Of a DNA stretch of 64,000 bases, positions 38,935 to 48,372 are shown in pieces (the stretch's first letter is position 1; every line of letters begins with the position of its first letter). Source of the DNA: Deferribacter desulfuricans SSM1. Its GTDB lineage: Bacteria; Chrysiogenota; Deferribacteres; Deferribacterales; Deferribacteraceae. Below the pieces are notes generated by a model. The model was given only the letters and a program-made list of their open reading frames with translations, was not told the origin of the DNA and did not search any database. The DNA lies in NCBI RefSeq assembly GCF_000010985.1, contig NC_013939.1, positions 1 to 64,000 of the forward strand. Direction: 5' to 3'. Position numbers and translations under genes: made by a program.

Positions 38935-39690
38935 TCACTTATTAGGTTCGTAAACTTTTAACCAATAAACCGCCCCAAGTTCAACAGGGTATTCTTTTCC
39001 ATCCTTTTTAATCGGTTTATCCCCTTCTAATAGTGCAGAGAACCCCCACCATCCAGCAAAAGGGAAAGAGTAAGTAAAAATGCCGTTTTTATCAGTTTTT
39101 ATAACTTGTGTTATGAAAGGATCGCTTGGAGCTTTTACCCCTTTGTCATTATATAATTCTACTTCTATGTCAACATTAGGTACTGGTTTACCATCTTTTA
39201 AAACAATTCCTCTAAAACAGTTCCCAACCCATAAACCGTAAGGTCGGGTGAGAGGTACTATTTCTGCCTTTAATCCCACAGGTTTATCCCATCCGTTTTG
39301 TAATCCGAAAGCGTTTACTGTTACTTTGGTTATGTGTTGAATAAACTTTTCCTCAGCAGGTTCAAAATATGGTTTCGGAATTACAAAAAATATATAATCA
39401 CCAGGTCTTTTTATTCTATAATCTGTTTTCCAAGCATTAAAGCTTTTTATTTTAACGTTTACAAGATTGTTTAAGATTGAATATCTTTTACCGTTTAAGA
39501 AAAAACCTGCATCAATAGGTTTTTCCATGTTCATATAGTTTTGCTCAAATGGGTGCATAAAAAGATATTTTAACTTCACTTTAGATGATTTTGATGAAGA
39601 AATAATGTCATTATCTGGCAAGATCACCTGAAAATGCGCATAAACGTTTAGTGAAAATAGGGTAATTAATAGAAGCATAAATAATCTCAT
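38935..39690 (-). CDS. nikK: NikK-type DUF4198 periplasmic protein
   Basis: A DUF4198 protein thought to bind nickel outside the cytoplasmic membrane for the ECF transporter. The signal peptide ends near LNVYA, leaving a mature N-terminus HFQVILP with histidine first. Other potential ligands occur in LFMHPFEQNYMNME. A longer frame starts at 39735, but the ATG at 39690 has GGGGGA in front and begins directly with the signal peptide, so I chose it (251 residues). It is the first gene of the nickel operon, downstream of a NikR-like palindrome. Confidence 0.84.
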   Translation of the reverse strand: MRLFMLLLITLFSLNVYAHFQVILPDNDIISSSKSSKVKLKYLFMHPFEQNYMNMEKPIDAGFFLNGKRYSILNNLVNVKIKSFNAWKTDYRIKRPGDYIFFVIPKPYFEPAEEKFIQHITKVTVNAFGLQNGWDKPVGLKAEIVPLTRPYGLWVGNCFRGIVLKDGKPVPNVDIEVELYNDKGVKAPSDPFITQVIKTDKNGIFTYSFPFAGWWGFSALLEGDKPIKKDGKEYPVELGAVYWLKVYEPNK

Positions 39691-39707
39691 TTTATCCCCC
39701 CAACGTA

Positions 39708-39735
39708 GTGTTACCTTTGCTTTTGTTGGTAACAC
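39708..39735 (-). promoter_or_regulatory. NikR-like operator of the nikKMLQO operon
   Basis: Perfect inverted repeat GTGTTACC-N12-GGTAACAC, i.e. GTGTTAC-N14-GTAACAC, 17 bases upstream of the nikK start. This matches the pattern I recall for NikR sites in delta-proteobacteria (GTGTTAC with a 13-14 bp spacer). Its position fits repression when nickel is plentiful. nikR itself is not in the window. Confidence 0.8.
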
Positions 39736-39847
39736 CCAAGTTATAAAAAGTCAATAAAAAATTAAATATATAAAAAATTATTTTTGGATTACTGAATAAA
39801 AGGATCAAGGTGCCACACAAAAGTTTAATATATTTATAATTGAACTG

Positions 39848-39930
39848 TTATTGCTATATTGCTTTGGTAACTTTTGTTGCGCGCAATGACTAGAAAATTA
39901 GTCGTTGTGAATGCTAGATAAGCAATTTAG
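39848..39930. repeat. Degenerate copy of the dispersed GCAATGAC repeat
   Basis: The gene-free stretch 39691-39993 holds the nikK operator, this element and a hairpin after lpxC. Here TATTGCTTTGGTAAC...GCGCAATGAC resembles the left arm inside the 36.4-kb element. It is followed by an 8-bp hairpin (AATGACTA/TAGTCGTT). Similarity is partial, so descent from the same repeat family is inferred. The rest shows nothing I recognise. Confidence 0.4.
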
Positions 39931-39968
39931 TGAGAAAAAACATTTATTTTGAATTAAGAATATAAAGG

Positions 39969-39985
39969 TGGGAGCAAGGCTCCCA
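39969..39985 (-). terminator. Hairpin after lpxC
   Basis: GGGAGC/GCTCCC stem with a three-base loop, nine bases past the lpxC stop. On the minus strand only a weak T-rich tail follows (CCTTTATATT), so terminator function is plausible rather than clear. Confidence 0.55.
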
Positions 39986-39993
39986 AATAATTT

Positions 39994-40902
39994 TTATGTC
40001 CCCTGTGGTTCTAAAACTAATGATTTATATGGATTAAAGTTGTATTGTTCGTCTAGCTCTACTACTTTATAGCAGCTTTTTGATTCTAATAAAGTCTTTG
40101 CAAAATAATTATTTAATTCATGTCCTGATTTATATGCTCTGATATGACCATAAAATCTATAACCAATTAAGGAAATATCACCTATTAAATCTAAAATCTT
40201 GTGTCTTACAAATTCATCGTTGTATCTTAGACCATCTTCATTTAAGATTTTATCTTTATCGATAACTATTGCATTCTCTAAAGAACCACCTTTTGCTAAT
40301 CCCATTTTCCATAACATTTCAACTTCATTTTTAAATCCGAAAGTTCTAGCTTTTGCAACCTCTTTTGCGTAAGTTTCAGGAGTAAGAGTTAAAAACTTTT
40401 TCTGCTCATTTATCAATTTGTTGTCAAAATTAATCCCAAAAGTTACTTTGAAATAACGAGAAGGGATGAGCTCTATCCATTTGTCCCCTTTTTCGATTCT
40501 TATCCTTTTTGTAAATTTAAGATATTTTCTTTTCTTTTTAAGCTGTTTTATTCCTACATTTATAAATTGATCTACAAAAGCAGCTGCACTTCCATCCAAT
40601 ATTGGTAGCTCTTCACCATAAACATCAATATGAATATTATCTATCCCAAGCCCATAAACTGCAGAGAGAATATGCTCTACAGTGGCAATTTTATAATTTC
40701 CACAGTTTACAGTTGTTGCTAAAACGGTAGATACAACATTGTAAGGGTTTAATTTTATTGGTTCACTCCCAGGGATATCAGCCCTTCTTATTGTTATCCC
40801 GTTATCTGGCAAAGCTGGATAAACAACAGCTTTAACGAACTTTCCAGAGTGTAACCCTTTACCACTAAAAATCAATTTATCTTTTATTGTTGTTTGATAC
40901 AT
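39994..40902 (-). CDS. lpxC: UDP-3-O-acyl-N-acetylglucosamine deacetylase LpxC
   Basis: Zinc deacetylase, the committed step of lipid A synthesis, showing that the organism makes lipopolysaccharide. Zinc ligands are visible: the histidine in TVEHILSAVYGLGIDN (near residue 76) and the RHKILDLIGD motif near 235. The substrate-side segment ELPILDGSAAAF is present. Length 302 is standard. It is a single gene with its own promoter, GGAGGT ribosome site and trailing hairpin. Confidence 0.96.
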   Translation of the reverse strand: MYQTTIKDKLIFSGKGLHSGKFVKAVVYPALPDNGITIRRADIPGSEPIKLNPYNVVSTVLATTVNCGNYKIATVEHILSAVYGLGIDNIHIDVYGEELPILDGSAAAFVDQFINVGIKQLKKKRKYLKFTKRIRIEKGDKWIELIPSRYFKVTFGINFDNKLINEQKKFLTLTPETYAKEVAKARTFGFKNEVEMLWKMGLAKGGSLENAIVIDKDKILNEDGLRYNDEFVRHKILDLIGDISLIGYRFYGHIRAYKSGHELNNYFAKTLLESKSCYKVVELDEQYNFNPYKSLVLEPQGT

Positions 40903-40932
40903 TGTATATTTACCTCCAAAAAAACCAAACTA

Positions 40933-40960
40933 CTTATAGCAAAGATGGTGCCATAGTCAA
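40933..40960 (-). promoter_or_regulatory. Sigma70-type promoter of lpxC
   Basis: On the minus strand TTGACT (40960-40955) is followed after 16 bp by TATAAG (40938-40933). Transcription would start about 25 bases before the lpxC ATG, leaving room for the GGAGGT ribosome site. Confidence 0.65.
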
Positions 40961-41078
40961 GTTAAATATCGATAATAAATAAAACATTGATAATTCAGCT
41001 AAAATATAGTTGTCGATTTTTAGTATTTTTGTGGTGTATAAAACCATAAACATGAAAATGTAAAAAGTGTATACAAAT

Positions 41079-42410
41079 CTATACAGTCCTGAGCTCTGCA
41101 TTTTCAAACCTTGTAAATTCTTTAAGAAAGGCAAGATATACACTGCCTGTAGGCCCATTTCTATGTTTTGCAACAATAACTTCACATAGCCCTTGAAATT
41201 TACTATCTTTATGATAGACCTCATCCCTATATAAAAATATTATTAGGTCAGCGTCCTGTTCTATTGCTCCAGATTCTCTAAGATCTGATGGTTGTGGTCT
41301 TTTGTCACTTCTATTTTCTACACTTCTATTGAGCTGTGATAATGCAATGACAGGTATATTAAGCTCTTTAGCAAGAGCTTTTAAAGATCTAGAAATTTCT
41401 GATATTTGCTGCTCTCTCGAATCTACGTTACTTCCTGACATAAGTTGTAGGTAATCCACTATCACCATATCAAGACCATGTTCTTTTTTTAATCTTCTAC
41501 ATTTTGCTCGAAGTTCCATAACAGAAATAGCTGGAGTGTCATCAATAAAAAGTTTTAAATCATTTAATTCCCCCCCGACTGAGGCAAGTCTGTTCCACTC
41601 TTCCATGTTTAGTTTACCGCTTCTGAGTTTTGATGACTCTATTTTGGCCTCAGTAGCAAGTAACCTTTGGACAAGCTGATTTGCTGACATCTCTAATGAA
41701 AAGATTGCAATAGATTTATCAAATCGATAGCTTGCATTTAGTGCTATATTTAAAGCAAAAGCAGTTTTACCCATACCGGGTCTACCAGCCACAATTATTA
41801 AATCAGAGTCTTGAAAACCGTTTGTTAATTTATCCAGATCTGTATAACCTGATGGAATACCTATAATATCTTCTTTTTTTTCGTATAGGTTTTGTAAGAG
41901 CTCAAAACTTTCGGATATAAGTTCAGAAAGTGGTCGAATATCACCCTTTAACTTATATTCTGCTAACTTAAAAATCTCTTTTTCTGTTTCATCTAATAGT
42001 TCAGTGATGTCACCAGAAAATTCATATGCTTTTGAACTTATTTTACCACTTATTTCGATTAAATTTCTAAGTAATGCTTTATCTTTTACTATTGTCGCAT
42101 AGTATCCAACATTGGCAGCATTTGGTATGATATCTGTAAGTGAGCTGATATAATCTATTCCACCAGCTTCTTCAATTTTGTTTTCATCTGTTAGCTTAGA
42201 TATCAGTGTTACTATGTCTAAAGGTTTGTTTTCTTGAGCTAATTTAATTAATGTTGAAAATATTAGTTTATGAGCAGGATGATAAAAATCATCAGCATTT
42301 AAAAGGTGTATAACTTTATCGAGAGCTTTTTCGTCTATAAGTATTGAGGCTAATACCCCTTGCTCAGCTTCTAAGTTGTGAGGAGGGGTTCTAAAATTAG
42401 TTTTCTGCAT
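41079..42410 (-). CDS. dnaB: Replicative DNA helicase DnaB
   Basis: Hexameric helicase that unwinds DNA at the replication fork. The N-terminal domain begins [18 protein letters not shown]; the RecA-like C-terminal domain has Walker [13 protein letters not shown] near residue 207 and [11 protein letters not shown] with the Walker B acidic residue, then [11 protein letters not shown]. Length 443 is standard and no intein is present. It is the last gene of the operon and overlaps rplI by 14 bases. The 176 bases to lpxC hold only the lpxC promoter. Confidence 0.96.
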   Translation of the reverse strand: MQKTNFRTPPHNLEAEQGVLASILIDEKALDKVIHLLNADDFYHPAHKLIFSTLIKLAQENKPLDIVTLISKLTDENKIEEAGGIDYISSLTDIIPNAANVGYYATIVKDKALLRNLIEISGKISSKAYEFSGDITELLDETEKEIFKLAEYKLKGDIRPLSELISESFELLQNLYEKKEDIIGIPSGYTDLDKLTNGFQDSDLIIVAGRPGMGKTAFALNIALNASYRFDKSIAIFSLEMSANQLVQRLLATEAKIESSKLRSGKLNMEEWNRLASVGGELNDLKLFIDDTPAISVMELRAKCRRLKKEHGLDMVIVDYLQLMSGSNVDSREQQISEISRSLKALAKELNIPVIALSQLNRSVENRSDKRPQPSDLRESGAIEQDADLIIFLYRDEVYHKDSKFQGLCEVIVAKHRNGPTGSVYLAFLKEFTRFENAELRTV

Positions 42411-42843
42411 CTACTATAACCTTAAATTCACCTTTTATTTTTTTGTATAAGTTTATCTTAACATTATATTCACCAGTTTGTTTGATAGGTTCTTGTAAGT
42501 CTATCTGTTTTTTATCTATTTTAATACCAAGCTTATTTAGCTCTTCTTCTAACTCAGCAGCTGTTACAGCTCCAAAAAGTTTCCCATTTTCTCCAGCTTT
42601 TTTGGAAAGTTTTACTACTACTTCGTTTAGTTTTTTTGCTAAGTTTTCAGCATCTTGTTGCTTTTGTATTTCTGCTTCTTGCATCCTGAGTTTTTTCTCT
42701 TCTAACTTTTTTATATTAGCGGGAGTTGCTTCTACAGCAAGGTTCTTCTTAAATAAAAAGTTTCTAGCATAACCATCTTTTACATTTTTTATTTCGCCAG
42801 CTTTTGCTACCCCTTTTACATCTTTAAGAAAAATTACTTTCAT
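42397..42843 (-). CDS. rplI: 50S ribosomal protein L9
   Basis: Two-domain protein of the large subunit. The N-terminal RNA-binding domain carries the L9 signature [15 protein letters not shown], then a long connecting helix rich in K, E and Q (about 40-75) and the C-terminal domain. Length 148 is normal. GGAGGT precedes the ATG. The usual rpsF-ssb-rpsR neighbours are missing; instead it lies between recX and dnaB. Confidence 0.96.
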   Translation of the reverse strand: MKVIFLKDVKGVAKAGEIKNVKDGYARNFLFKKNLAVEATPANIKKLEEKKLRMQEAEIQKQQDAENLAKKLNEVVVKLSKKAGENGKLFGAVTAAELEEELNKLGIKIDKKQIDLQEPIKQTGEYNVKINLYKKIKGEFKVIVDAEN

Positions 42844-42905
42844 CTATTACCTCCGTAACTATTTTTTTAGCGAGTTGGTATTCATACCCTTTTCTTATCA
42901 AAAAT

Positions 42906-43313
42906 TCAAAAAGTTTTTTTTTTTAATTTTAATCTATCTGTTTCATTTATTAAAGAAGTTTTCTTCAAAATTAAATTTTTAGCATTTTTTTCTAACGATA
43001 TACCCTCTTTAATAGCTATATCTTCGATATCGTTTAATTCTACAGAAATCCCTTTTTGTTGGAGCTTTTGTTGGATTAAGTAAGGACCATCCCCATTTAA
43101 TAACTTGTTTAATATAAATCTATATTTAAATCTATTGTCATCTATTAGCTGTAACTCTTCTAATCTCTGCAATATGTTATTAATTTCTTCTGTATTTATA
43201 CCAAATTTGTTTTTTAATTTTTGGGTTAACTCATATTTTGTATAATCTTTTTTAGCTAATAAATTAAAAATATACTTTTCAGGTGTGCTACTCCTCTTTT
43301 TCATTACTATCAT
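42906..43313 (-). CDS. recX: Regulatory protein RecX, C-terminus shifted out of frame at an A11 run
   Basis: RecX modulates RecA filaments. The 135 residues show the RecX helical repeats (YIFNLLAKKDYTKYELTQKL, then LQLIDDNRFKYRFILN and GPYLIQQKLQQKGI). The frame ends abruptly after LKLKKKTF at an 11-adenine run. With one base fewer it would continue KLFEFLIRKGYEYQLAKK, the normal RecX C-terminus, to a stop at 42824-42826, giving 162 residues like typical RecX. This is either a true frameshift, expression by slippage, or a sequencing error. It overlaps pilT by 26 bases; recA lies two genes upstream. Confidence 0.85.
   Translation of the reverse strand: MIVMKKRSSTPEKYIFNLLAKKDYTKYELTQKLKNKFGINTEEINNILQRLEELQLIDDNRFKYRFILNKLLNGDGPYLIQQKLQQKGISVELNDIEDIAIKEGISLEKNAKNLILKKTSLINETDRLKLKKKTF
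42914..42924 (-). other. A11 slippery homopolymer in recX
   Basis: Eleven T on the plus strand, eleven A in the recX message, exactly where the RecX reading frame shifts. Runs of nine or more A are known sites of RNA-polymerase slippage and of replication slippage in AT-rich bacteria. Confidence 0.8.
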
Positions 43314-44406
43314 CCCAATCTAATCCGGTATCACTGGTAAAACCCTTTACTTTGAGCTTGAAATCATCTGGTCTTTTAGCTCTTCTGATTGCTTCATCAA
43401 ATGTGATTAATCCTTTACTATATAGATCAAACAGTGATTGGTCGAAGGATTGAGAACCGTAAACATCGCGCCCTTTTTCAATATAATCATTTATAAGATG
43501 GGTTTTTTCCTTATCTATAATGCATTCTCTGATTGTTGGTGTGTTTATAAGAACTTCAACAGCAGGGACTCTACCTTTTCCATCAGCTCTTGGAATAAGC
43601 CTCATTGAAATTACAGCTTTCAAAATTGAAGCAAGTTGCATTCTAACCTGCCTTTGATGATAAGGGGGGAATACCGAGATTATCCTGTTTATTGTTTCTG
43701 GAGCATCTATGGTATGTAGAGTTGACATAACGAGATGGCCTGTTTCTGCAGCTAATATTGATGTTTCTATAGTTTCTAAGTCTCTCATTTCACCCACAAG
43801 TATAACATCGGGGTCCTGTCTTAAAGACCTTTTTAATGCTTCATAGAAAGAAGTGGTATCTGTCCCCACTTCTCTTTGTGAAATAAGAGCTTTTACATCT
43901 TTGTGTAAAAATTCTATGGGGTCTTCAATTGTTATGATATTTACACTTTTATGTTCGTTTATATGCTTAATCATTGCAGCTAGAGTTGTAGATTTACCAC
44001 TACCAGTTGTCCCTGTAACAAGTACCAACCCTCTATCTTCTAATGCTATTTTTTTGATCACTTCTGGCAAATTTAACTCTTCAATATTAGGTATTTCCAC
44101 AGGTATGGATCTCATGACTATACTTACAGATCCTCTTTGGATGTAAGCATTTACCCTAAATCTACCTAGCCCTTTAGCACTATAAGAGAAATCTGCTTCG
44201 TGGGTTTCTTTAAATTTTGCTTTAATCTGATTTGGCATAATTGCTGCAACAGTTTTCAATGTATCTTCAGGTGTTAATTTGTTAAATTCAGGTTGGGGCA
44301 TTAATTCACCGTCAATTCTAAAAACAGGTGGTTTACCCGGTTTAAAATGAATATCTGAAGCGCGTTTTTGTATAGCTTTTTTCAAAACCTCATTTAAAGG
44401 GATCAT
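43288..44406 (-). CDS. pilT: Type IV pilus retraction ATPase PilT
   Basis: Secretion-family ATPase that retracts type IV pili for twitching motility. An N-terminal PAS-like domain begins [17 protein letters not shown]. Walker A is [16 protein letters not shown] near residue 131, the Asp box [11 protein letters not shown], then [15 protein letters not shown] (Walker B) and the His box [15 protein letters not shown]. Length 372 is standard. It overlaps recA and recX. Other pil genes are not in the window; MglAB nearby could be its polarity control. Confidence 0.94.
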   Translation of the reverse strand: MIPLNEVLKKAIQKRASDIHFKPGKPPVFRIDGELMPQPEFNKLTPEDTLKTVAAIMPNQIKAKFKETHEADFSYSAKGLGRFRVNAYIQRGSVSIVMRSIPVEIPNIEELNLPEVIKKIALEDRGLVLVTGTTGSGKSTTLAAMIKHINEHKSVNIITIEDPIEFLHKDVKALISQREVGTDTTSFYEALKRSLRQDPDVILVGEMRDLETIETSILAAETGHLVMSTLHTIDAPETINRIISVFPPYHQRQVRMQLASILKAVISMRLIPRADGKGRVPAVEVLINTPTIRECIIDKEKTHLINDYIEKGRDVYGSQSFDQSLFDLYSKGLITFDEAIRRAKRPDDFKLKVKGFTSDTGLDWDDSNEKEE

Positions 44407-45419
44407 GATTTATTCTCTCCAGATATGTTTTCTGCTAACCCATATTTTGATCTGATTTTTTCTTCTATCTCTTGAGCTATTTCAGGATGTTCTTTTAGAT
44501 AGCTCCTTGCATTTTCTTTACCTTGTCCGAGCCTTATATCCCCATAGCTAAACCAAGCACCTGCTTTGTTTATTAACCCTTCTTTTATCCCCATATCAAT
44601 TAGTACGCCTTCTTTAGAGATCCCTTCTCCAAATAATATATCAAATTCTGCTTGCTTAAATGGTGGAGCCACTTTATTTTTTACTACTTTGCAGATAACC
44701 TGATTACCTACAACCTGATCTTTATCTTTCAATGAAGATGTCCTTCTAATTTCTATTCTAATTGTAGCATAAAATTTTAAAGCATTTCCACCTGTTGTGG
44801 TTTCTGGATTGCCAAACATTACTCCTATTTTTTGTCTTGTTTGGTTTATAAATATCAGAGCAGTTTTTGATTTATTAACAATAGCAGTTAATTTTCTAAG
44901 TGCCTGACTCATAAGTCTTGCCTGAAGGCCCATATGGGCATCACCCATATCCCCTTCAATTTCTGCTTTTGGAGTTAAAGCGGCCACAGAATCTACTACC
45001 ACAACATCTACAGCTCCACTTCTGACTAAAGTTTCAGCTATTTCTAAAGCAGCTTCACCGCTATCCGGTTGGCTGATGAGAAGTTCGTCGGTATTCACTC
45101 CGATTGCTTCTGCATAGACAGGGTCCAGTGCATGTTCTGCATCTATAAATGCAGCTACCCCACCCATTTTTTGAGCTTCTGCGATAACATGTAAAGCAAC
45201 AGTTGTTTTACCACTTGATTCACTACCATATATTTCGGTTATTCTACCTCTTGGAATACCACCTACTCCAAGTGCAATGTCGAGGGATAAAGCACCTGTA
45301 GGTATTACTGGCGGCTTTTCTATCGCTTTATCACCAAGTCGCATAACTGCGCCTTTACCAAAATCTCTTTCAATTTTGCTCATTGCGAGCTCTAAAGCTT
45401 TTTTCTTATTTTCATCCAT
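44403..45419 (-). CDS. recA: Recombinase RecA
   Basis: Central enzyme of homologous recombination and SOS induction. Walker [14 protein letters not shown] lies near residue 63, Walker [13 protein letters not shown] near 140, and loop regions [16 protein letters not shown] and [20 protein letters not shown] follow. Length 338 is standard with no intein. AGGAGG precedes the ATG. It overlaps thpR by 8 bases and pilT by 4, deep inside a housekeeping operon. I saw no LexA-like box immediately upstream. Confidence 0.97.
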   Translation of the reverse strand: MDENKKKALELAMSKIERDFGKGAVMRLGDKAIEKPPVIPTGALSLDIALGVGGIPRGRITEIYGSESSGKTTVALHVIAEAQKMGGVAAFIDAEHALDPVYAEAIGVNTDELLISQPDSGEAALEIAETLVRSGAVDVVVVDSVAALTPKAEIEGDMGDAHMGLQARLMSQALRKLTAIVNKSKTALIFINQTRQKIGVMFGNPETTTGGNALKFYATIRIEIRRTSSLKDKDQVVGNQVICKVVKNKVAPPFKQAEFDILFGEGISKEGVLIDMGIKEGLINKAGAWFSYGDIRLGQGKENARSYLKEHPEIAQEIEEKIRSKYGLAENISGENKS

Positions 45420-45987
45420 CTGTTTCCTCCTGGGATAATTTTTTTATATAAAGTGGTGAATAAATTGGACCTTCTTTTGTAAGCGTACTTTGAAATAGTG
45501 TGATTTCATTTACCTGAGATGATATCTTTTTAAAATTTTCATTTATTTTATCTATAAAATCATATAAGCGTTTTTTGTTAAACACAGTTTTTATTCTTGC
45601 TCCTGTTAGATGTATTATAAATTTTTTATTATCGAAAGTTATACGATTTTTTTTTAGGCAGTTTCTTAAGTTTTTTGTGAGATTAGCAAGTTCTTCAGAA
45701 AATCCGTTTAAAAAGAAGACTGTAGGTGAGCTATTTCTTTCAAAAAAAGAGAATTTATCAAAATAAACTGTTATAGGTTTAGATTTTATAGCATCAAGGC
45801 AATTGGTTATTTTATTTACATAAGTTTTTTGCTGTGAGCCTAAAAAGGCCAAAGTGACGTGGAGATTATTTATAGCAACAGGTTTAATCTTTGCATAATC
45901 TTTGATGCTATTTGTAACCTTTTCTACTAATGAGTTTACTTTATTATCAAATTTTACTGCGATAAAAAGTCTTAGATTTTCATTCAC
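45412..45987 (-). CDS. thpR: RNA 2',3'-cyclic phosphodiesterase ThpR (2H family)
   Basis: Member of the LigT/2H phosphoesterase family; historically called 2'-5' RNA ligase. The two catalytic H-x-T motifs are HVTLAFLG near residue 44 and HLTGARI near 126. The second has glycine where L is usual, but histidine and threonine are kept. Length 191 is normal. It lies between cinA and recA, the frequent cinA-thpR-recA order, overlapping both by 8 bases. Confidence 0.9.
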   Translation of the reverse strand: MNENLRLFIAVKFDNKVNSLVEKVTNSIKDYAKIKPVAINNLHVTLAFLGSQQKTYVNKITNCLDAIKSKPITVYFDKFSFFERNSSPTVFFLNGFSEELANLTKNLRNCLKKNRITFDNKKFIIHLTGARIKTVFNKKRLYDFIDKINENFKKISSQVNEITLFQSTLTKEGPIYSPLYIKKLSQEETDG

Positions 45988-47194
45988 TCAAAAGCTCCAA
46001 TAGATTACGAAAAGCAATATTAGCAGTTCTTTCACGTATGGCTTCACGGTCACCATTAAATAGATATTTTTTAATGAAAACTTTATCTTTCATATTGATC
46101 CCTACAAAAACTGTACCTACAGGTTTATCTTTTGTCCCTCCATCAGGCCCAGCAATGCCCGTAGTAGCAATGACAATGTCACTATTGAAGATTTTTTTGC
46201 AACCTGTTAGCATCTCTTTACAGCATTCTTCACTGACGGCGCCAAACTTTTCCAGCGTTTCTTTTGATACATTCAAAATATTATTTTTTGCGTCGTTGCT
46301 ATAGGAAACGATACTTCCTAAAAATGATTTTGAGCTACCAGGAATATCTGTTAATTTTTTAGCGATAAGGCCACCTGTGCAACTTTCAGCTGTGGAAATT
46401 GTAATATTTTTAGCAATGAGCTTTTTTAAAATGACTGATTCTAAAGTGTCATCATCTTCACCAAAATAGAATTTGTTTAATTTATCCTTTAATTTTTCAG
46501 CAAATGCCATAAGCTTTTCATAATTATAACTTCTGATTCTGACTATGATCATACCTTTTGAAGTATTGATAATGACTTCTGTATCATCGCTTTTCTCTGT
46601 ATTGATGATTGCCTCATCTACATCAGATTCTGGGATACCAATAAATTTTAAATCCTTTTTGTAAATAGGTTTTAAATCGAATCTATTTTTTAAGAAAGGG
46701 ACAACATAATTTTCAAACATATGTTTCATTTCATAAGGTATACCTGGTAAAGAAATTATCAAACTTCCACTGTTTTCAACACAAAAACCAACAGCTGTTC
46801 CTTTATCGTTTTGAAAAAGTATGGCATCTTTAGGTAAGTAAGCTTGATGTTTGTGGCTTTCTTTTATTTTGACCCCTCTTACAGCCAATTTATTTTCTAT
46901 CGATTTGTAAACATCTTCATAAAATATAAATTCTCTATTTGCAGCTAAAGCTACTGTTTCAGCAGTGAGGTCATCAAAAGTTGGTCCGAGTCCACCAGTG
47001 GTAATTGTGAGATCATAATTTTTTAGTGCATAAGTAAAATTATCTACAAGAATCTCTTTATTATCAGGTAGAGCCTTTATTTCAACTATTTTAAACCCTA
47101 AATCTGTGAGATGTTTTGCCAGATAAGTAGAGTTAGTGTCGGTAATACTACCTTCTAAAATTTCGTTTCCAATGGCAAATATTGCACAATTCAT
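45980..47194 (-). CDS. cinA: CinA family protein (NMN amidohydrolase / competence-damage inducible)
   Basis: A two-domain CinA. The N-terminal MoaB/MogA-like domain (about 1-165) includes AIGNEILEGSITDTNSTYLA and TTGGLGPTFDDLTAE; the C-terminal PncC-like domain (about 250-404) has STAESCTGGLIAKKL and TGIAGPDGGTKDKPVGTVF. It recycles nicotinamide mononucleotide or cleaves ADP-ribose in characterised cases. Length 404 is standard. It overlaps pgpA by 4 bases and thpR by 8. Confidence 0.94.
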   Translation of the reverse strand: MNCAIFAIGNEILEGSITDTNSTYLAKHLTDLGFKIVEIKALPDNKEILVDNFTYALKNYDLTITTGGLGPTFDDLTAETVALAANREFIFYEDVYKSIENKLAVRGVKIKESHKHQAYLPKDAILFQNDKGTAVGFCVENSGSLIISLPGIPYEMKHMFENYVVPFLKNRFDLKPIYKKDLKFIGIPESDVDEAIINTEKSDDTEVIINTSKGMIIVRIRSYNYEKLMAFAEKLKDKLNKFYFGEDDDTLESVILKKLIAKNITISTAESCTGGLIAKKLTDIPGSSKSFLGSIVSYSNDAKNNILNVSKETLEKFGAVSEECCKEMLTGCKKIFNSDIVIATTGIAGPDGGTKDKPVGTVFVGINMKDKVFIKKYLFNGDREAIRERTANIAFRNLLELLSE

Positions 47195-47640
47195 ATAAAT
47201 AGCCTCAATACCAAAATAATAATAAGAGTGTAGATTGCAGCCAAAATATCATCTAACATAATTCCAACCCCACCCTTTACACTGTTTTCAACATTTTTGA
47301 TGGGGTAAGGTTTAAGAATATCAAAAAATCTAAAAATGAAAAAGGCAAGTATAAGATTTAATAAATTATAAGGGACAAAAATCATTATGAAATAATAAGC
47401 AACTATTTCATCTATCACTACTTCAGCAGGATCCTCTTTTTCGTAATAGTGTTGATAATATTCGCTTGCAATTATACCGATGATAAACATTGCAATGAAT
47501 AGCAAAAACTTGAAAAAAATTGAAAAATTTAATGTGATTAAAACTATTGGGATTGCAACAAGAGTTCCAAATGTTCCTGGAGCGTTTGGAACAAAACCCA
47601 CATTAAAACCTGTTGCTATCCATTTTAAAAATTTGTGCAT
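47191..47640 (-). CDS. pgpA: Phosphatidylglycerophosphatase A
   Basis: Membrane phosphatase making phosphatidylglycerol. Family signatures are all present: FVPNAPGTFGTLVAIP near residue 16, EDPAEVVIDEIVAYY near 72, and FFDILKPYPI followed by GGVGIMLDDILAAIY. Several hydrophobic helices fit an inner-membrane location. The 149 residues are normal. It lies in the operon between hisA (nine-base gap) and cinA (overlap). Confidence 0.93.
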   Translation of the reverse strand: MHKFLKWIATGFNVGFVPNAPGTFGTLVAIPIVLITLNFSIFFKFLLFIAMFIIGIIASEYYQHYYEKEDPAEVVIDEIVAYYFIMIFVPYNLLNLILAFFIFRFFDILKPYPIKNVENSVKGGVGIMLDDILAAIYTLIIILVLRLFI

Positions 47641-47649
47641 AAAAACTCC

Positions 47650-48372
47650 TTAATTTTGTAATTTAAAAGCTTCTTTTAAATCTATTTTTCCTTCATAAAA
47701 GGCTTTACCGACAATACATCCGTAAATACGAGGTATTTCTTGAAGTCTTATTATATCTTCTATCCCTTTTACACCTCCAGACGCAATTATTGGTATTTCA
47801 GAATAATTAGCTAATTTCTTCAACATATCAAAGTTTAAGCCGGTTAGCATACCGTCTCTACTGATATCTGTATATATTAAAGCATGAGGTTTGAGACGTT
47901 TATAATAATCGATAATTTCAAAGATTGTCACATCGCTTTTTTCATACCAACCATCTGTTGCTACATTTTCATCTTTACAGTCAAAGCCTAATATAACTCG
48001 ATTTTCATATTTATTGATAACTTCTTTAGTAAATTCTCTGTTTTTTATAGCTGCAGTGCCTATAATTATATAGTTTATCCCTAAATTAAAATATTTTTCA
48101 GCTTTTTCAAAATTCCTTATACCTCCACCAACCTCAATCTCAAGATTGGTATTTTGTACGATTTTTGATATTATATCAAAATTAACCGTAGTCCCTTCTT
48201 TTGCGCCATCTAAATCAACAATATGGATTCGTTTTGCTCCTAAGTCCTGAAACATTTTTGCAACATCTAAAGGATTATCGAAATATTTTGTTGAGTCTTT
48301 CATTACCCCTTGCTTTAGCCTCACAACTTTCCCTTCTAAAATATCTATAGCAGGTATTACTAACATTTCCAT
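47650..48372 (-). CDS. hisA: Phosphoribosylformimino-AICAR ribotide isomerase HisA
   Basis: Isomerase of histidine synthesis with a TIM barrel. The catalytic aspartate is in VIPAIDILEGKVVRL near residue 10, the second in IYTDISRDGML near 170. Phosphate-binding loops include IEVGGGIRN and IIASGGVKG. Length 240 is usual; an in-frame ATG two codons in is an alternative start. It overlaps hisH by 13 bases. hisF and the other his genes are not in the window. Confidence 0.95.
   Translation of the reverse strand: MEMLVIPAIDILEGKVVRLKQGVMKDSTKYFDNPLDVAKMFQDLGAKRIHIVDLDGAKEGTTVNFDIISKIVQNTNLEIEVGGGIRNFEKAEKYFNLGINYIIIGTAAIKNREFTKEVINKYENRVILGFDCKDENVATDGWYEKSDVTIFEIIDYYKRLKPHALIYTDISRDGMLTGLNFDMLKKLANYSEIPIIASGGVKGIEDIIRLQEIPRIYGCIVGKAFYEGKIDLKEAFKLQN

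Noticed and set aside
40934-41224. 96-residue open frame on the minus strand
   Set aside because: Its 5' part lies inside dnaB in another frame and the rest is AT-rich gap that includes the lpxC promoter; no ribosome site or domain.
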